From Thermococcus celericrescens (GTDB lineage: Archaea; Methanobacteriota_B; Thermococci; Thermococcales; Thermococcaceae), in the NCBI RefSeq assembly GCF_001484195.1, contig NZ_LLYW01000025.1:1-64000 (forward strand): DNA of 64,000 nt, written 5' to 3'. Positions within the stretch are counted from its first letter, which is position 1. The number at the start of each line of letters is the position of its first letter. A model generated the notes under the pieces. The model was not told the DNA's origin and did no database searches. It was given only the letters and a program-made list of their open reading frames with translations. Positions 24,676 through 33,179 of this stretch are shown here, one piece after another. A program made the position numbers and the translations under genes.

Positions 24676-24888
24676 TCAAATAACCTCTCCGAAAGCGAAC
24701 TTCCTCTTGACTGAGTTAATGACGATCTCAACCTCGTCGCCGACCTGGGTGTTCGGGACGAAGATAACGAAGCCCTTTATCTTGGCGATACCATCGCCAC
24801 CCTTTCCAAGGCTCTCAATCCTAACTCTATACCTTTCTCCAACCTTAACAGGGGCTTCGTAGCCACCGCCAAATCCATCTCCATACAT
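24676..24888 (-). CDS. TRAM domain RNA-binding protein
   Basis: A 70-residue, single-domain TRAM protein: five-strand beta barrel pattern from [20 protein letters not shown] to [20 protein letters not shown]. Archaeal stand-alone TRAM proteins bind RNA and have been reported to act as RNA chaperones. The ATG at 24888 (MYGDGFGGG) follows GGTGTTAGAT; an in-frame TTG seven codons upstream is unlikely. A minus-strand TATA (CTTTATATAC) lies near 24966-24976, leaving a ~50-nt leader. Confidence 0.88.
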   Translation of the reverse strand: MYGDGFGGGYEAPVKVGERYRVRIESLGKGGDGIAKIKGFVIFVPNTQVGDEVEIVINSVKRKFAFGEVI

Positions 24889-25272
24889 ATCTAACACCAA
24901 CTCTTTCAACTTTCAGGGCTCCCTCGAAAGACTCCGAGAAGAGTCCCATTGGAAACTCATCTCAAGGGTATATAAAGCTTTGGGTGGATTTTAGGTCCTC
25001 AAAGTCACCAAAATGCTGTTTCGAGCCACATGAGGACACTGATGCATTATTTTCCAGAAATCCCGCGCTTCCAACCCTTAACCGTGGAGGGTTTCGGCAC
25101 CGATGTCAGCAGGCAGGTAATTAACCTTTGGTTAACAACAAAGGGTTAGGTACCTTTGTTTTCAATTCTAAGCTTCAAAAAACCCTTTTAAGAGAATTTT
25201 TTCTATGTTAAGCGGAAATCCGAGAAAATGAAGCCGAGATAAGGTTGTAAACCAAAAGTGGGGGGACGCACA
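24889..25272 (+). other. Intergenic region between TRAM gene and Mbh operon 1
   Basis: This 384-bp gap holds the divergent TRAM promoter on its left and the hydrogenase operon promoter on its right (SurR site 25131-25147, TATA-like element 25184-25194). The middle (about 25000-25110) shows no gene, repeat or convincing RNA structure that I can recognise. Confidence 0.6.
25131..25147 (+). promoter_or_regulatory. SurR operator, Mbh operon 1
   Basis: GTTAACAACAAAGGGTT is an exact match to GTT-n3-AAC-n5-GTT, the motif bound by the redox-sensitive regulator SurR in Pyrococcus furiosus, which activates mbh transcription when sulfur is absent. It precedes a TATA-like CCTTTTAAGAG (25184-25194) and the first hydrogenase gene at 25273. 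Confidence 0.8.
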
Positions 25273-25773
25273 ATGGGTTTCATTCCCGTATTCATTTGGT
25301 CATTCGTGCTCTGGCTTGTGCTGACAGCGGGCAGCAAGGGTATGCTGTGGAGCCCCGAAGAGCTCGTCGCGGGAGTGGTGTTCTCGGGGATAATCGCCTT
25401 CACGACGAAGGACATCATAGGTGAGAAGGCCGGGAGGTTCCTCAACCCTGCGAAGTGGGCTGGCTTTGTGGTTTACTCCCTCGGCCCGCTCTTCTGGGGT
25501 ATGGTCAAGGCCAACCTCGACGTTGCCTACCGCGTCATAACCGGCAGGATAAAGCCCGGAATCGTTCGCGTTCCGGTTGAGCTCGAAAACGACGCTCAGT
25601 ACACAATCCTCAGCAACTCAATAACCCTCACCCCCGGAACGCTCACCGTGGACGCATGCCCCGAGGAGAAGGCCCTCTACGTCCACTGGATAAACGTGAC
25701 CGAGAAGGAGCCGAAGAGCTCCGAGGTCATAGCGGGTTCATTTGAAAAATGGGCGAGGAGGCTGGGAAGATGA
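25273..25773 (+). CDS. mbhA: Mbh operon 1 subunit A (MrpE/MnhE-like)
   Basis: A 166-residue membrane subunit with two N-terminal helices and a C-terminal cytosolic domain containing the MnhE hallmark NSITLTPGTLTVD. It is part of the Mrp antiporter-like ion-translocating module of the membrane-bound hydrogenase. The ATG at 25273 is used; the frame opens five codons earlier inside the ribosome site GGGGGGAC. Its stop overlaps the next start (ATGA). Confidence 0.9.
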   Translation: MGFIPVFIWSFVLWLVLTAGSKGMLWSPEELVAGVVFSGIIAFTTKDIIGEKAGRFLNPAKWAGFVVYSLGPLFWGMVKANLDVAYRVITGRIKPGIVRVPVELENDAQYTILSNSITLTPGTLTVDACPEEKALYVHWINVTEKEPKSSEVIAGSFEKWARRLGR

Positions 25774-26033
25774 TAGCACCGGAGTTCTTCTATGCCGCGG
25801 TCATAGTCATGATTGGAGCATTCCTGGCTCTGCTCAGGGTGCTCCTCGGACCGAGCGTGCCGGATAGAGTGGTCGGAGTTGATACCCTCAACACGTTAAT
25901 CGTTGCCGGAATGGTTCTCCTCGGAGCGGCCTACGACAGGACGATATACATCGATATCGCCATCGTTTACGCCCTTCTGAGCTACGTGGGAACCCTGGCC
26001 ATAGCCAAATACCTCCAGGGGGGATTGGAATGA
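25770..26033 (+). CDS. mbhB: Mbh operon 1 subunit B (MrpF-like)
   Basis: An 87-residue, three-helix protein with the MrpF signature LLGPSVPDRVVGVDTLNT around residues 27-44 and a final ALLSYVGTLAIAKYL helix. The ATG at 25770 overlaps the stop of subunit A by ATGA and is preceded by GGAGGCTGGGAAG. Confidence 0.9.
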   Translation: MIAPEFFYAAVIVMIGAFLALLRVLLGPSVPDRVVGVDTLNTLIVAGMVLLGAAYDRTIYIDIAIVYALLSYVGTLAIAKYLQGGLE

Positions 26034-26401
26034 GTGCGGTCACCTACGTCATCTACGCATTCCTCACGATAAACATAGTCTTCAACCTGCTGGGCAGCTT
26101 CTCGCTCCACAGGTTCCCGGACGTCTACACAAGGCTCCACGGAGCGACCAAGTGCACTACCTTCGGGACGATATTCGCGGTTCTGGCGGTGGTAGTTCAC
26201 GCTGCCTACCAGCTCCACCTCACCGGCGACCCCAAGTACCTCCAGATGGCGCTTCACAGCCTCGTTGCCCTAATCGCCCTGCTCCTCACAAACCCGACCG
26301 GAGCGCACGCGATAGCCAAGGCGGCCCATCTGAGCGGCTATAAGCCAGCCAAAGCCGTCATTGACGCGTACGAGGACAAGCTCAGGGGTGGTGCCGAATG
26401 A
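26030..26401 (+). CDS. mbhC: Mbh operon 1 subunit C (MrpG-like)
   Basis: A 123-residue membrane subunit with the MrpG motif HRFPDVYTRLHGATKCTTFG (residues ~24-43) followed by two further helices and LTNPTGAHAIAKAA. It overlaps subunits B and D by ATGA on both sides, showing strict translational coupling. Confidence 0.9.
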   Translation: MSAVTYVIYAFLTINIVFNLLGSFSLHRFPDVYTRLHGATKCTTFGTIFAVLAVVVHAAYQLHLTGDPKYLQMALHSLVALIALLLTNPTGAHAIAKAAHLSGYKPAKAVIDAYEDKLRGGAE

Positions 26402-26664
26402 ACGCCCTTTCGATGGACATGGTCATACAGTTCGGAATACTCCTCGGCGTGCTGGTAGCGGCCTACATCACGATAACCATGCGCGACCTGCTCAGTGCGG
26501 CCATCGCTTCGGCGGCCATGAGCCTGCTCCTCAGCCTTGAGTTCTACATGCTCCACGCGCCGGATGTGGCGATAGCCGAGGCCGCGGTCGGAGCCGGCGT
26601 CGTTACGGCCATAGTCGTGTACGGTATAGCCAAAACGGAGAGATGGGAGCGTGAGGGACCATGA
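26398..26664 (+). CDS. mbhD: Mbh operon 1 subunit D (MrpA C-terminal part-like)
   Basis: An 88-residue, three-helix protein. LEFYMLHAPDVAIAEAAVGA (about 47-66) is the conserved segment found near the C-terminus of MrpA antiporter subunits, carrying an acidic residue within a membrane helix. Overlaps both neighbours by ATGA. Confidence 0.88.
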   Translation: MNALSMDMVIQFGILLGVLVAAYITITMRDLLSAAIASAAMSLLLSLEFYMLHAPDVAIAEAAVGAGVVTAIVVYGIAKTERWEREGP

Positions 26665-26963
26665 AGAGGACTTTCGGAGCTCTCGCACTGCTGTTCCTCC
26701 TCGGAGTGCTGCTCGTCGTTGCGAGCCCTTCAACCGGAATAAAGTTCGGCCTCGGCGGTGAGGACTGGAAGGCCTACCGCTACACCGACCAGTACTACAT
26801 AGACCACGGCGTGCAGGAGGTGGGTGGAACCAACATAGTCACCGACATAGTCTTCGACTACCGTGGCTACGATACCCTCGGAGAGGCGACGGTTCTCTTC
26901 ACTGCTATAGCCGGAGCGGTTGCACTTCTCAGGCCCTGGAGGAGGGATGAGGATGAAGAGTGA
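26661..26963 (+). CDS. mbhE: Mbh operon 1 subunit E (MrpA/MrpB-like)
   Basis: A 100-residue protein with an N-terminal helix, an external segment and a C-terminal helix. The phrase NIVTDIVFDYRGYDTLGEAT (about 54-73) is diagnostic for the MbhE/MrpB N-terminal family. Its end overlaps the most probable start of subunit F by 11 bp. Confidence 0.88.
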   Translation: MKRTFGALALLFLLGVLLVVASPSTGIKFGLGGEDWKAYRYTDQYYIDHGVQEVGGTNIVTDIVFDYRGYDTLGEATVLFTAIAGAVALLRPWRRDEDEE

Positions 26964-27399
26964 CATGGGACTAATTGTTAAGACCACCGCGAGGGCCACC
27001 ATTCCGCTCATAGGAATCTTCGGTGCATACGTGGTCTCACACGGTCACCTTACGCCGGGAGGCGGCTTCCAGGGTGGAGCGACCATAGCGGGAGCCGGGA
27101 TACTGTTCCTCATAGCCTTCGGGCTGGGCGAGATGAAGAGGCGCTACAACCACCACCTCTACTCGGCCCTCGAGGGCCTCGGCGGCCTGGTATTCCTCGG
27201 AGCGGCGATGCTCGGCCTGGGAGTTGCGTTCTTCTACAACACGCTGTGGCACAGCGGGCCGGTCTTCAACGGCCAGCCGGGAACGCTGCTCTCAGCGGGT
27301 TACCTACCGATAATGAACCTTGCCGTGGGACTGAAGGTCTTTGCGGGGCTGGTCAGCGCGATGGTTGCCATAGCTGCATTCAGGAGGTGGAACGAATGA
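26953..27399 (+). CDS. mbhF: Mbh operon 1 subunit F (MrpB-like)
   Basis: A 148-residue, four-helix MrpB family subunit with the signature HGHLTPGGGFQGGATIAG (about residues 30-47) and a long C-terminal PIMNLAVGLKVFAG helix. Several in-frame ATGs (26947, 26953, 26965) are possible; I used 26953 as best spaced from GGAGG. Confidence 0.88.
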   Translation: MKSDMGLIVKTTARATIPLIGIFGAYVVSHGHLTPGGGFQGGATIAGAGILFLIAFGLGEMKRRYNHHLYSALEGLGGLVFLGAAMLGLGVAFFYNTLWHSGPVFNGQPGTLLSAGYLPIMNLAVGLKVFAGLVSAMVAIAAFRRWNE

Positions 27400-27755
27400 T
27401 ACCGTTCCAGTTCATCACGGCGTTCCTGCTAATAGCCATGGGCATCTACGCCCTCCTCTACAAGAGGAACCTCATCAAGCTCATACTGGCCCTCAACATC
27501 ATAGATGCAGGCATACACCTGCTCCTCATAAGCTTCGGATACCGCATAGAGGCAGGCCAGATACCAACCGCGCCAATCTACACGGGCTACGAGACCGTAA
27601 AGAGCGCCATGGTCGCCCCGATTCCGCAGGCGCTCACGCTCACCAGCATAGTCATCGGAGTCTGCGTTCTCTCGCTGGCGATGGCCCTCACGATAAACGC
27701 CTACAGGCACTACGGAAGCCTCGACGTTAACAAGCTCAGGAGGTTGAGAGGATGA
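27396..27755 (+). CDS. mbhG: Mbh operon 1 subunit G (MrpC/NuoK-like)
   Basis: A 119-residue, three-helix protein homologous to MrpC and NuoK. Diagnostic stretches are YALLYKRNLIKLILALNIID and DPIPQALTLTSIVIG-like APIPQALTLTSIVIG. The ATG follows AGGAGGTGGAACGA and overlaps the stop of subunit F. Confidence 0.9.
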   Translation: MIPFQFITAFLLIAMGIYALLYKRNLIKLILALNIIDAGIHLLLISFGYRIEAGQIPTAPIYTGYETVKSAMVAPIPQALTLTSIVIGVCVLSLAMALTINAYRHYGSLDVNKLRRLRG

Positions 27756-29293
27756 ACGGGCTGATCCCATACCTCATCATAGTCCCGCTCCTTGGAGCAT
27801 TCGCACTGCCCATAGTGGGCCTCGCGGGAAGGAAGGCCAGGGAGCTGTGGGCGATACTCATAACCGGCATCACCCTCGGCGTCGCGGCCGGACTGTTCAA
27901 AGAAGTCTGGAAGAGCGGCGAGATACTCGTCTACACCCTTGGAGCGAAGAGCCCCCTTGGAAACGGCGTTCCATTCCCGATAAGGATAGTCTGGGAGGTG
28001 GACCTCCTCAGCGCGCTCTTCGCCCTGATGGTGACCTTCATAGCCTTCGTGGCAGTGCTCTACTCCAGCGAGTACATGAGGCACGATACGGGGCTTGAGA
28101 AGTACTATGCCCTCGTCCTCGTCCTCGAGGTCGGTATGCTCGGCATAGCCATAACCGGCGACCTGTTCAACTTCTACGTCTTCCTGGAGATAATGAGCAT
28201 AGCGAGCTACGCCCTCGTCGCCTTCAGGAACGACACCTGGGAGGGCATCGAGGCGGGCATAAAGTACATGTTCGTCGGCTCCCTCGCCAGCTCATTCATC
28301 CTCCTCGGCATAGTGCTCCTCTACGGCCAGTACGGAACGCTGACGATGGCCTACCTGGCCAAGATGATAGCTGAGAACCCAACCTTCACCGCCAAGGTGG
28401 CCCTCGGCCTCCTCGCGGGCGGACTGCTCTTCAAGAGCGGTGCCGTTCCGGTGCACATGTGGCTCGCAGACGCACACCCGGCCGCTCCGAGCTCGATCAG
28501 TGCCATGCTCTCGGGTCTCGTCATCAAGATAGGCGGTACCTACGCCCTAGCGAGGCTCGCCTTCAGCGTCTTCAGCGCCGGAATCAGCACCAGAACGGTC
28601 GGCTGGATAATCATATTCTTCGCCTGCGTGACCCTCATAGTCGGAAACGCGATGGCGGTGATACAGACTGACATGAAGAGGCTCTTCGCCTTCTCCAGCG
28701 TCGGCCAGATCGGCTACATCCTCCTAGGAATCGGAATTGGCCTTGCCGCGTATGGAAGCGACGTCGGCCAGGTCGCTCTGGCGGGTGCGATATACCACAC
28801 CGTGAACCACGCGATAATGAAGGCCCTCCTGTTCCTCGTCGCGGGAGCGGTCATACACCAGCTCGGAACCAAGAACCTCAACGAGCTGAGCGGAATAGCC
28901 AGGAAGATGCCGGTCACGAGCTTCGCCTTCCTGGTCGGTGCGGCCGCGATAATCGGCCTTCCGCCGCTCAACGGCTTCGCGAGCAAGTGGCTCATCTACG
29001 AAAGCTCGGCGCTCTTCAACCCGTTCCTCGCGGCAATAGCCGTCATAGGCACAGCCTTCTGTACCGCCGCCTACATCAGGGTGCTCTTCACATTCTTCGG
29101 AAGGCCGAGCGAGAGGGTCATGAACGCGGAGGAGCCAGGAAAGGCCATGCTCGTGCCGATGCTCATACTGGTGGTGGCAATAATCGTCATGGGACTCTTC
29201 CCATGGGCCATCAGCGACAAGGTCATGCTTCCGGCGGCAAAGACTCTGGAGAACATAGGGGCTTACGTTTCGGCGGTGCTGGGGGGTGCGTGA
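27752..29293 (+). CDS. mbhH: Mbh operon 1 subunit H (MrpD/NuoL-type ion pump)
   Basis: A 513-residue antiporter-like subunit with ~14 helices, the proton/sodium translocating channel linked to the hydrogenase arm. Key membrane acid lies in LEVGMLGIAITGDLFNFYVF (~125-144) and the key Lys in LLFKSGAVPVHMWLADAHP (~228-246); the discontinuous helix region is around FSSVGQIGYILLGIG. Overlaps subunit G by ATGA. Confidence 0.93.
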   Translation: MNGLIPYLIIVPLLGAFALPIVGLAGRKARELWAILITGITLGVAAGLFKEVWKSGEILVYTLGAKSPLGNGVPFPIRIVWEVDLLSALFALMVTFIAFVAVLYSSEYMRHDTGLEKYYALVLVLEVGMLGIAITGDLFNFYVFLEIMSIASYALVAFRNDTWEGIEAGIKYMFVGSLASSFILLGIVLLYGQYGTLTMAYLAKMIAENPTFTAKVALGLLAGGLLFKSGAVPVHMWLADAHPAAPSSISAMLSGLVIKIGGTYALARLAFSVFSAGISTRTVGWIIIFFACVTLIVGNAMAVIQTDMKRLFAFSSVGQIGYILLGIGIGLAAYGSDVGQVALAGAIYHTVNHAIMKALLFLVAGAVIHQLGTKNLNELSGIARKMPVTSFAFLVGAAAIIGLPPLNGFASKWLIYESSALFNPFLAAIAVIGTAFCTAAYIRVLFTFFGRPSERVMNAEEPGKAMLVPMLILVVAIIVMGLFPWAISDKVMLPAAKTLENIGAYVSAVLGGA

Positions 29294-29294
29294 A

Positions 29295-29642
29295 ATGTTT
29301 GGCTACTGGGATGCACTCTACTTCGTTTACGTCTTTGCCATAGGCCTGCTCATCTCGTACGTGCTCTACAAGTGGGCCGAGCGCTCCAGCACGGGGACGA
29401 GGAGAACCGGCGATGGAACGAAGATATTCCTCAGCGGTGAGGACCAGGACGAGATTATTCCGCAGTTCGAGCACTTCCAGGGCTACGTCACCGGAAGACA
29501 CGTCATGTGGGGCCTCATAAGAGGAATTCACAGGATGTTCCTCATCTTCCGCAGGGAGCACACCGGACTGCTGAGCGACTACATCAGCTACCTGCTCGTC
29601 ACGACCGCGATAATTGTGGGAGCGCTGATAGTGTGGGGATGA
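29295..29642 (+). CDS. mbhI: Mbh operon 1 subunit I
   Basis: A 115-residue protein with one N-terminal helix, a polar segment containing TKIFLSGEDQDEIIPQFEHF, and a C-terminal helix. In the known Mbh structure this subunit ties the ion-pumping and hydrogenase modules together. The ATG at 29295 follows GGGGGGTGCGTGAA, 2 nt after the subunit H stop. Confidence 0.87.
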   Translation: MFGYWDALYFVYVFAIGLLISYVLYKWAERSSTGTRRTGDGTKIFLSGEDQDEIIPQFEHFQGYVTGRHVMWGLIRGIHRMFLIFRREHTGLLSDYISYLLVTTAIIVGALIVWG

Positions 29643-29655
29643 GGAGGTGAGATGA

Positions 29656-30171
29656 ATGGCGATTAAGGTTACAAGGGCAGAGACCAACGTCAGCTCAAAC
29701 TCCTCGGAGCGCGAGAGGCTTGAGAGGGAGATATCAAAGCTCTGCAGGTATATAGGGCGCTCACCCTGGGTGTTCCACGTGAACAGCGGCAGCTGCAACG
29801 GCTGCGACATCGAGATAATAGCCGCACTGACGCCGAGGTACGACGCCGAGCGCTTCGGTGTGAAGCTCGTCGGAACGCCGAGACACGCCGACATACTGCT
29901 CGTAACCGGGCCGGTGACCGACCAGAGTCTTGAGAGGGTCAAGCTGGTCTACGAGCAGACTCCGGACCCGAAAGTTGTCATAGCCGTCGGAGCCTGCCCC
30001 ACCGGCGGAAGCGTGTTCTTCGAGAGCCCCTTCACCAACGCGCCGCTGGACAAGCACATACCGGTGGACGTCTTCGTACCCGGCTGCCCGCCGAGGCCCG
30101 AGGCGATACTCTACGGAGTCGTGCTCGGTCTGCAGAAGCTGATAGAGAGAATTGAGGGGGGTAAGAGATGA
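29656..30171 (+). CDS. mbhJ: Mbh operon 1 subunit J (hydrogenase small subunit, NuoB-like)
   Basis: A 171-residue electron-transfer subunit with ligands for the proximal [4Fe-4S] cluster: SGSCNGCDIEI, VGACPTGGS and VPGCPPRPEAI. About 40 residues of Lys/Glu-rich N-terminal extension precede the domain, which the operon 2 homologue lacks. Start after GGAGGTGAGATGA. Confidence 0.93.
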   Translation: MAIKVTRAETNVSSNSSERERLEREISKLCRYIGRSPWVFHVNSGSCNGCDIEIIAALTPRYDAERFGVKLVGTPRHADILLVTGPVTDQSLERVKLVYEQTPDPKVVIAVGACPTGGSVFFESPFTNAPLDKHIPVDVFVPGCPPRPEAILYGVVLGLQKLIERIEGGKR

Positions 30172-30692
30172 ACGTTGACGAGTTCGTTAAAGCCTTTGGC
30201 GAGAGGTTCCCCGAGGCCGAGATAAGGGTGAGCGAGAACAAGATGCCCCACCCGAAGAGGCGCGTCTGGGTCGAGATAGACAGGGAGAAGTTCCACGACG
30301 CCATGAAGTTCATCAAGGAGCTCGACCCGAAGGCCCAGTTCTCCATCATAATCGGAATGGACGCCGGCGACAGACTGCTCGCCAAGTACCACATGGAGAT
30401 GTTCTGGGAGGAGGGGGAGAGCCTGTCGCTCGTCATAGGCACGAGCGTCCCCAAGGATGACCCCAAGCTGCCCACAGTCACGGACGTCTTCCCGAGCGCG
30501 CTGCCCTACGAGAGGGAGAACCAGGAGTTCCTCGGGCTGTTCTTCGAGGGAATCCCCGACCCGAGAAGACTCTTCCTGCCCGACGACTTCCCGGAGGGAA
30601 TCTACCCGCTGAGGCTCGACGAGACCGGAATCAAACCGGAGATGGTGAAGAACGCGGGTCACCCGTACAAGATAGGGGGTGCAGGGAAATGA
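30168..30692 (+). CDS. mbhK: Mbh operon 1 subunit K (NuoC-like), altered C-terminus
   Basis: A 174-residue NuoC-like subunit (GLFFEGIPDPRRLFLPDDFP near 125-145 is the family hallmark). Its current end is MVKNAGHPYKIGGAGK. A second copy of the same codons 206 bp downstream reads MVKNAGHPYKIKKEGSK and ends in the ATGA overlap with mbhL. I infer the latter was the original C-terminus before an insert separated them. Confidence 0.9.
   Translation: MNVDEFVKAFGERFPEAEIRVSENKMPHPKRRVWVEIDREKFHDAMKFIKELDPKAQFSIIIGMDAGDRLLAKYHMEMFWEEGESLSLVIGTSVPKDDPKLPTVTDVFPSALPYERENQEFLGLFFEGIPDPRRLFLPDDFPEGIYPLRLDETGIKPEMVKNAGHPYKIGGAGK
30641..30673 (+). repeat. Flanking duplication 1, left copy
   Basis: A 33-bp sequence encoding MVKNAGHPYK and neighbours, repeated at 30847-30879 with three mismatches, flanking the hairpin insert. 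The arrangement resembles a long target duplication. Confidence 0.8.
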
Positions 30693-30704
30693 CGGCCCTG
30701 AATG

Positions 30705-30847
30705 AGGTTCACGTTCATTCCGCGCCCGAAGGGCGCATCAATAGGGTGAACAAGCTCAACAAAGGCAGTAATGAGGCACCCATCCGGAGAGGGGCAACTA
30801 AAGCAGTGAAGAAATTCCGCCAGCGCTTTGCGAAGCAAAGGGCTGTG
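30705..30847 (+). repeat. Hairpin-rich element, copy in Mbh operon 1
   Basis: About 143 bp related to 40567-40710. The first hairpin has outer arms GGTTCACG and GGTGAAC and inner arms GCGCCC/GGGCGC around GAA (30722-30736). The second, 30821-30845, has arms CAGC/GCTG and CTTTGC/GCAAAG around GAA. Loop ends are alike in both copies while stem bases change in pairs, which suggests a folded RNA inside the operon transcript. Confidence 0.7.
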
Positions 30848-30879
30848 ATGGTGAAGAACGCCGGCCACCCGTACAAAAT
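30847..30879 (+). repeat. Flanking duplication 1, right copy
   Basis: Right-hand copy of 30641-30673. It leads into what looks like the original mbhK end (KIKKEGSK) and the ATGA overlap with mbhL. Confidence 0.8.
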
Positions 30880-30897
30880 CAAAAAGGAGGGCTCAAA

Positions 30898-32193
30898 ATG
30901 AACGGAAAGCTTGAGTACTGGGTTAAGATACCCATCGGACCCATTCACCCCGCACTGGAGGAGCCCGAGAAGTTCATCATCACGCTCGACGGAGAGAGGA
31001 TAATCAACGTCGACGTCAAGCTCGGCTACAACCTCAGGGGCCTCGAATGGATAGCCATGAGGAGAAACTACATCCAGATACTCTACCTCGCCGAGAGGAT
31101 ATGCGGAATCTGTTCCTTCTCCCACAACCACACCTATTCCAGAGCCGTTGAGGAGATGGCCGGCATAGAGGTGCCCGAGAGGGCCGAATACATCCGTGTG
31201 ATAATCGGCGAGCTCGAGAGAATCCACTCCCACCTGCTCAACCTCGGAGTCGTTGGGCACACCATAGGCTACGACACCACCCTCCACCTCAGCTGGCTCG
31301 CCCGCGAGCGCGTCATGGACATCCTAGAGGCCATCGGCGGCAACAGGGTCAACTACTCCATCAACACCATTGGCGGCGTGAGGAGGGACCTGGAGGAGAA
31401 GCACATCAGGGCCATACTCGACATGATAGAGAACTACAGGAACGAGGTCATGCCCAAGATAGAGGAGATATTCCTCTACGATCCGACGGTCGAGGCCAGG
31501 CTGAGGGACGCTGGCGTTATTCCCAAGAGGATAGCCATCGAGTACAGCGCCCAGGGACCGACTGCCAGGGGAAGCGGCGTGAAGAAAGACGTCCGCTACA
31601 ACGAGAAGCTCAGCGTTTACCCGGACCTCGGCGTGAAGCCGATAACGCCCAAGGAGTTCACCGGAGTTGTCAAGGGGGACGTTTTCGACAGGATGGTGGT
31701 CAGGGTCGGCGAGCTCTGGCAGAGCATGGAGCTCATAGAGAGGGCCATAGACCAGATGCCAGAGGGCAAGATAAAGGCAGTTCCAAAGGACAACACCCTC
31801 CTGTTCCAGCTCAAGAAAGCCGAGGGGGAGGGAATAGGCAGGTACGAGGCCCCGCGCGGTGAACTCATCCACTACGTCATGGCCCAGAAGGGCAAGGACG
31901 TTCCGGCGAAGTGGAAGATGCGCGAGCCCACATTCCCGAACCTGTTCGCGATAGCTAGAGCGTTGGTCGGTGAGCAGGTGGCGGATGTTCCGGTTGCAAT
32001 AGCCTCAATAGACCCCTGCCTAAGCTGTACGGACAGGGTCGCGGTGGTGGATGCTAACACAGGAAGGAAGAAGGTCCTCACCGAGAGGGACCTCCTCAGG
32101 CTCTCGATAGAGAAAACCAGGGAGCTGAACCCGAACGTTAGGGCGAAGCCCGAAGTTGTTGGAGTAGGCTGCCCGAGGGGTGGTGTCCTATGA
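30898..32193 (+). CDS. mbhL: Mbh operon 1 subunit L ([NiFe] hydrogenase large subunit)
   Basis: A 431-residue catalytic subunit (NuoD-like, group 4 hydrogenase). The four NiFe ligands are present: C69 and C72 (ERICGICSFSH) and C374 and C377 (DPCLSCTDR). Complete ligands distinguish it from the sulfane sulfur reductase homologue MbxL. It reduces protons to H2 with electrons from ferredoxin via subunits J and N. A GGAGGGCTCAAA ribosome site precedes the ATG. Confidence 0.94.
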   Translation: MNGKLEYWVKIPIGPIHPALEEPEKFIITLDGERIINVDVKLGYNLRGLEWIAMRRNYIQILYLAERICGICSFSHNHTYSRAVEEMAGIEVPERAEYIRVIIGELERIHSHLLNLGVVGHTIGYDTTLHLSWLARERVMDILEAIGGNRVNYSINTIGGVRRDLEEKHIRAILDMIENYRNEVMPKIEEIFLYDPTVEARLRDAGVIPKRIAIEYSAQGPTARGSGVKKDVRYNEKLSVYPDLGVKPITPKEFTGVVKGDVFDRMVVRVGELWQSMELIERAIDQMPEGKIKAVPKDNTLLFQLKKAEGEGIGRYEAPRGELIHYVMAQKGKDVPAKWKMREPTFPNLFAIARALVGEQVADVPVAIASIDPCLSCTDRVAVVDANTGRKKVLTERDLLRLSIEKTRELNPNVRAKPEVVGVGCPRGGVL

Positions 32194-33179
32194 ACGTCCT
32201 CTACGCAACGCTCGGATTCCTGGGGATTTACGCTTACGTATCCTTCGCCTCACTGCTCTGGGGAGGCATAGACAGGAAACTGGTTGCAAGGATGCAGCGC
32301 AGGATGGGCCCCCCACTGCTCCAGCCGTTCTACGACTTCCTGAAGCTGGTCAGCAAGGAGTCCATAATCCCAAGGGACGCCAACAGGTTCTTCGAACTGG
32401 CCCCCGTGCTGGCTCTCGCCACCTCCATCGCCCTGCTCGCCTACACCCCGCTCGGCTTCGAGCCGCTCTTTGGAACCAAGGGTGACGTGATACTCTTCAT
32501 CTACCTGCTGACCCTAATCGGCTTCCTCAGGGTCGTTGGTGCCGTTAGCTCGGGCTCCCCCTACGCCCAGATAGGCGCCCAGAGGGAGATGATAATCCTC
32601 GTCTCCAGGGAGGGGCCGATGATGCTGGCCCTCTTCACCATACTCTGGCGCCTCAGCGATCTCGGCGTTACAAAGCCGTTCAGCATGGGCACCTTCTACG
32701 AGCACAACGTCTGGGAGCTCGGGACGCCGATGAGCATAATGGGGGCCGTGGTGCTCCTGCTCGTCTTCATGGCCTGGCTCGCCAGCGAGATTGAGGTCGG
32801 CTACTTCGACATCCCCGAGGCCGAGACCGAGCTCGCCGAGGGAACGATGGCCGAGTACAGCGGAAGGCACCTGGCCCTCTTCGAGCTGGCCAACGCGATA
32901 AAGGCCTTCGTGAGCGCGAGCCTCGTCGTGGTGATATTCTTCCCGTGGGGCATATCCGGCTACATCGGGCTCACGGGGCTTCCGGCGGTAGTCATAGACC
33001 TGCTCTTCCACACCCTCAAGGTCTTCGCCGTGCTCTTCGTGAGCATGAGCCTTTTCAGGGCGGTAACTGGAAGGCTCAGGATAAACCAGGCGGTGACCCT
33101 GTTCTGGACCAGGATGCTTCCGGCCGCAATAGTCGGGGCGCTGCTGCTGGCAATAGACACCCTGGGGGTGGTGGCATGA
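32190..33179 (+). CDS. mbhM: Mbh operon 1 subunit M (NuoH-like)
   Basis: A 329-residue membrane anchor with eight predicted helices, connecting the peripheral arm to the membrane. NuoH-type motifs: GPPLLQPFYDFLKL near 33-46, GSPYAQIGAQREM near 123-135 and DIPEAETELAEGTMAEYSG near 208-226, with acidic residues of the quinone-like E channel. Overlaps L and N. Confidence 0.93.
   Translation: MNVLYATLGFLGIYAYVSFASLLWGGIDRKLVARMQRRMGPPLLQPFYDFLKLVSKESIIPRDANRFFELAPVLALATSIALLAYTPLGFEPLFGTKGDVILFIYLLTLIGFLRVVGAVSSGSPYAQIGAQREMIILVSREGPMMLALFTILWRLSDLGVTKPFSMGTFYEHNVWELGTPMSIMGAVVLLLVFMAWLASEIEVGYFDIPEAETELAEGTMAEYSGRHLALFELANAIKAFVSASLVVVIFFPWGISGYIGLTGLPAVVIDLLFHTLKVFAVLFVSMSLFRAVTGRLRINQAVTLFWTRMLPAAIVGALLLAIDTLGVVA

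Larger units (their letters stand above)
30689..30901 (+). other. Open frame across the insert between mbhK and mbhL
   Basis: A 70-codon frame starting on the mbhK stop (ATGA) and ending on the mbhL start (ATGA). Its last 17 codons duplicate the mbhK C-terminus. The rest is the structured insert 30674-30846. The related insert in operon 2 shares nucleotides but not a consistent protein, so I treat this as a coupling frame rather than a functional protein, though it is probably translated. Confidence 0.45.
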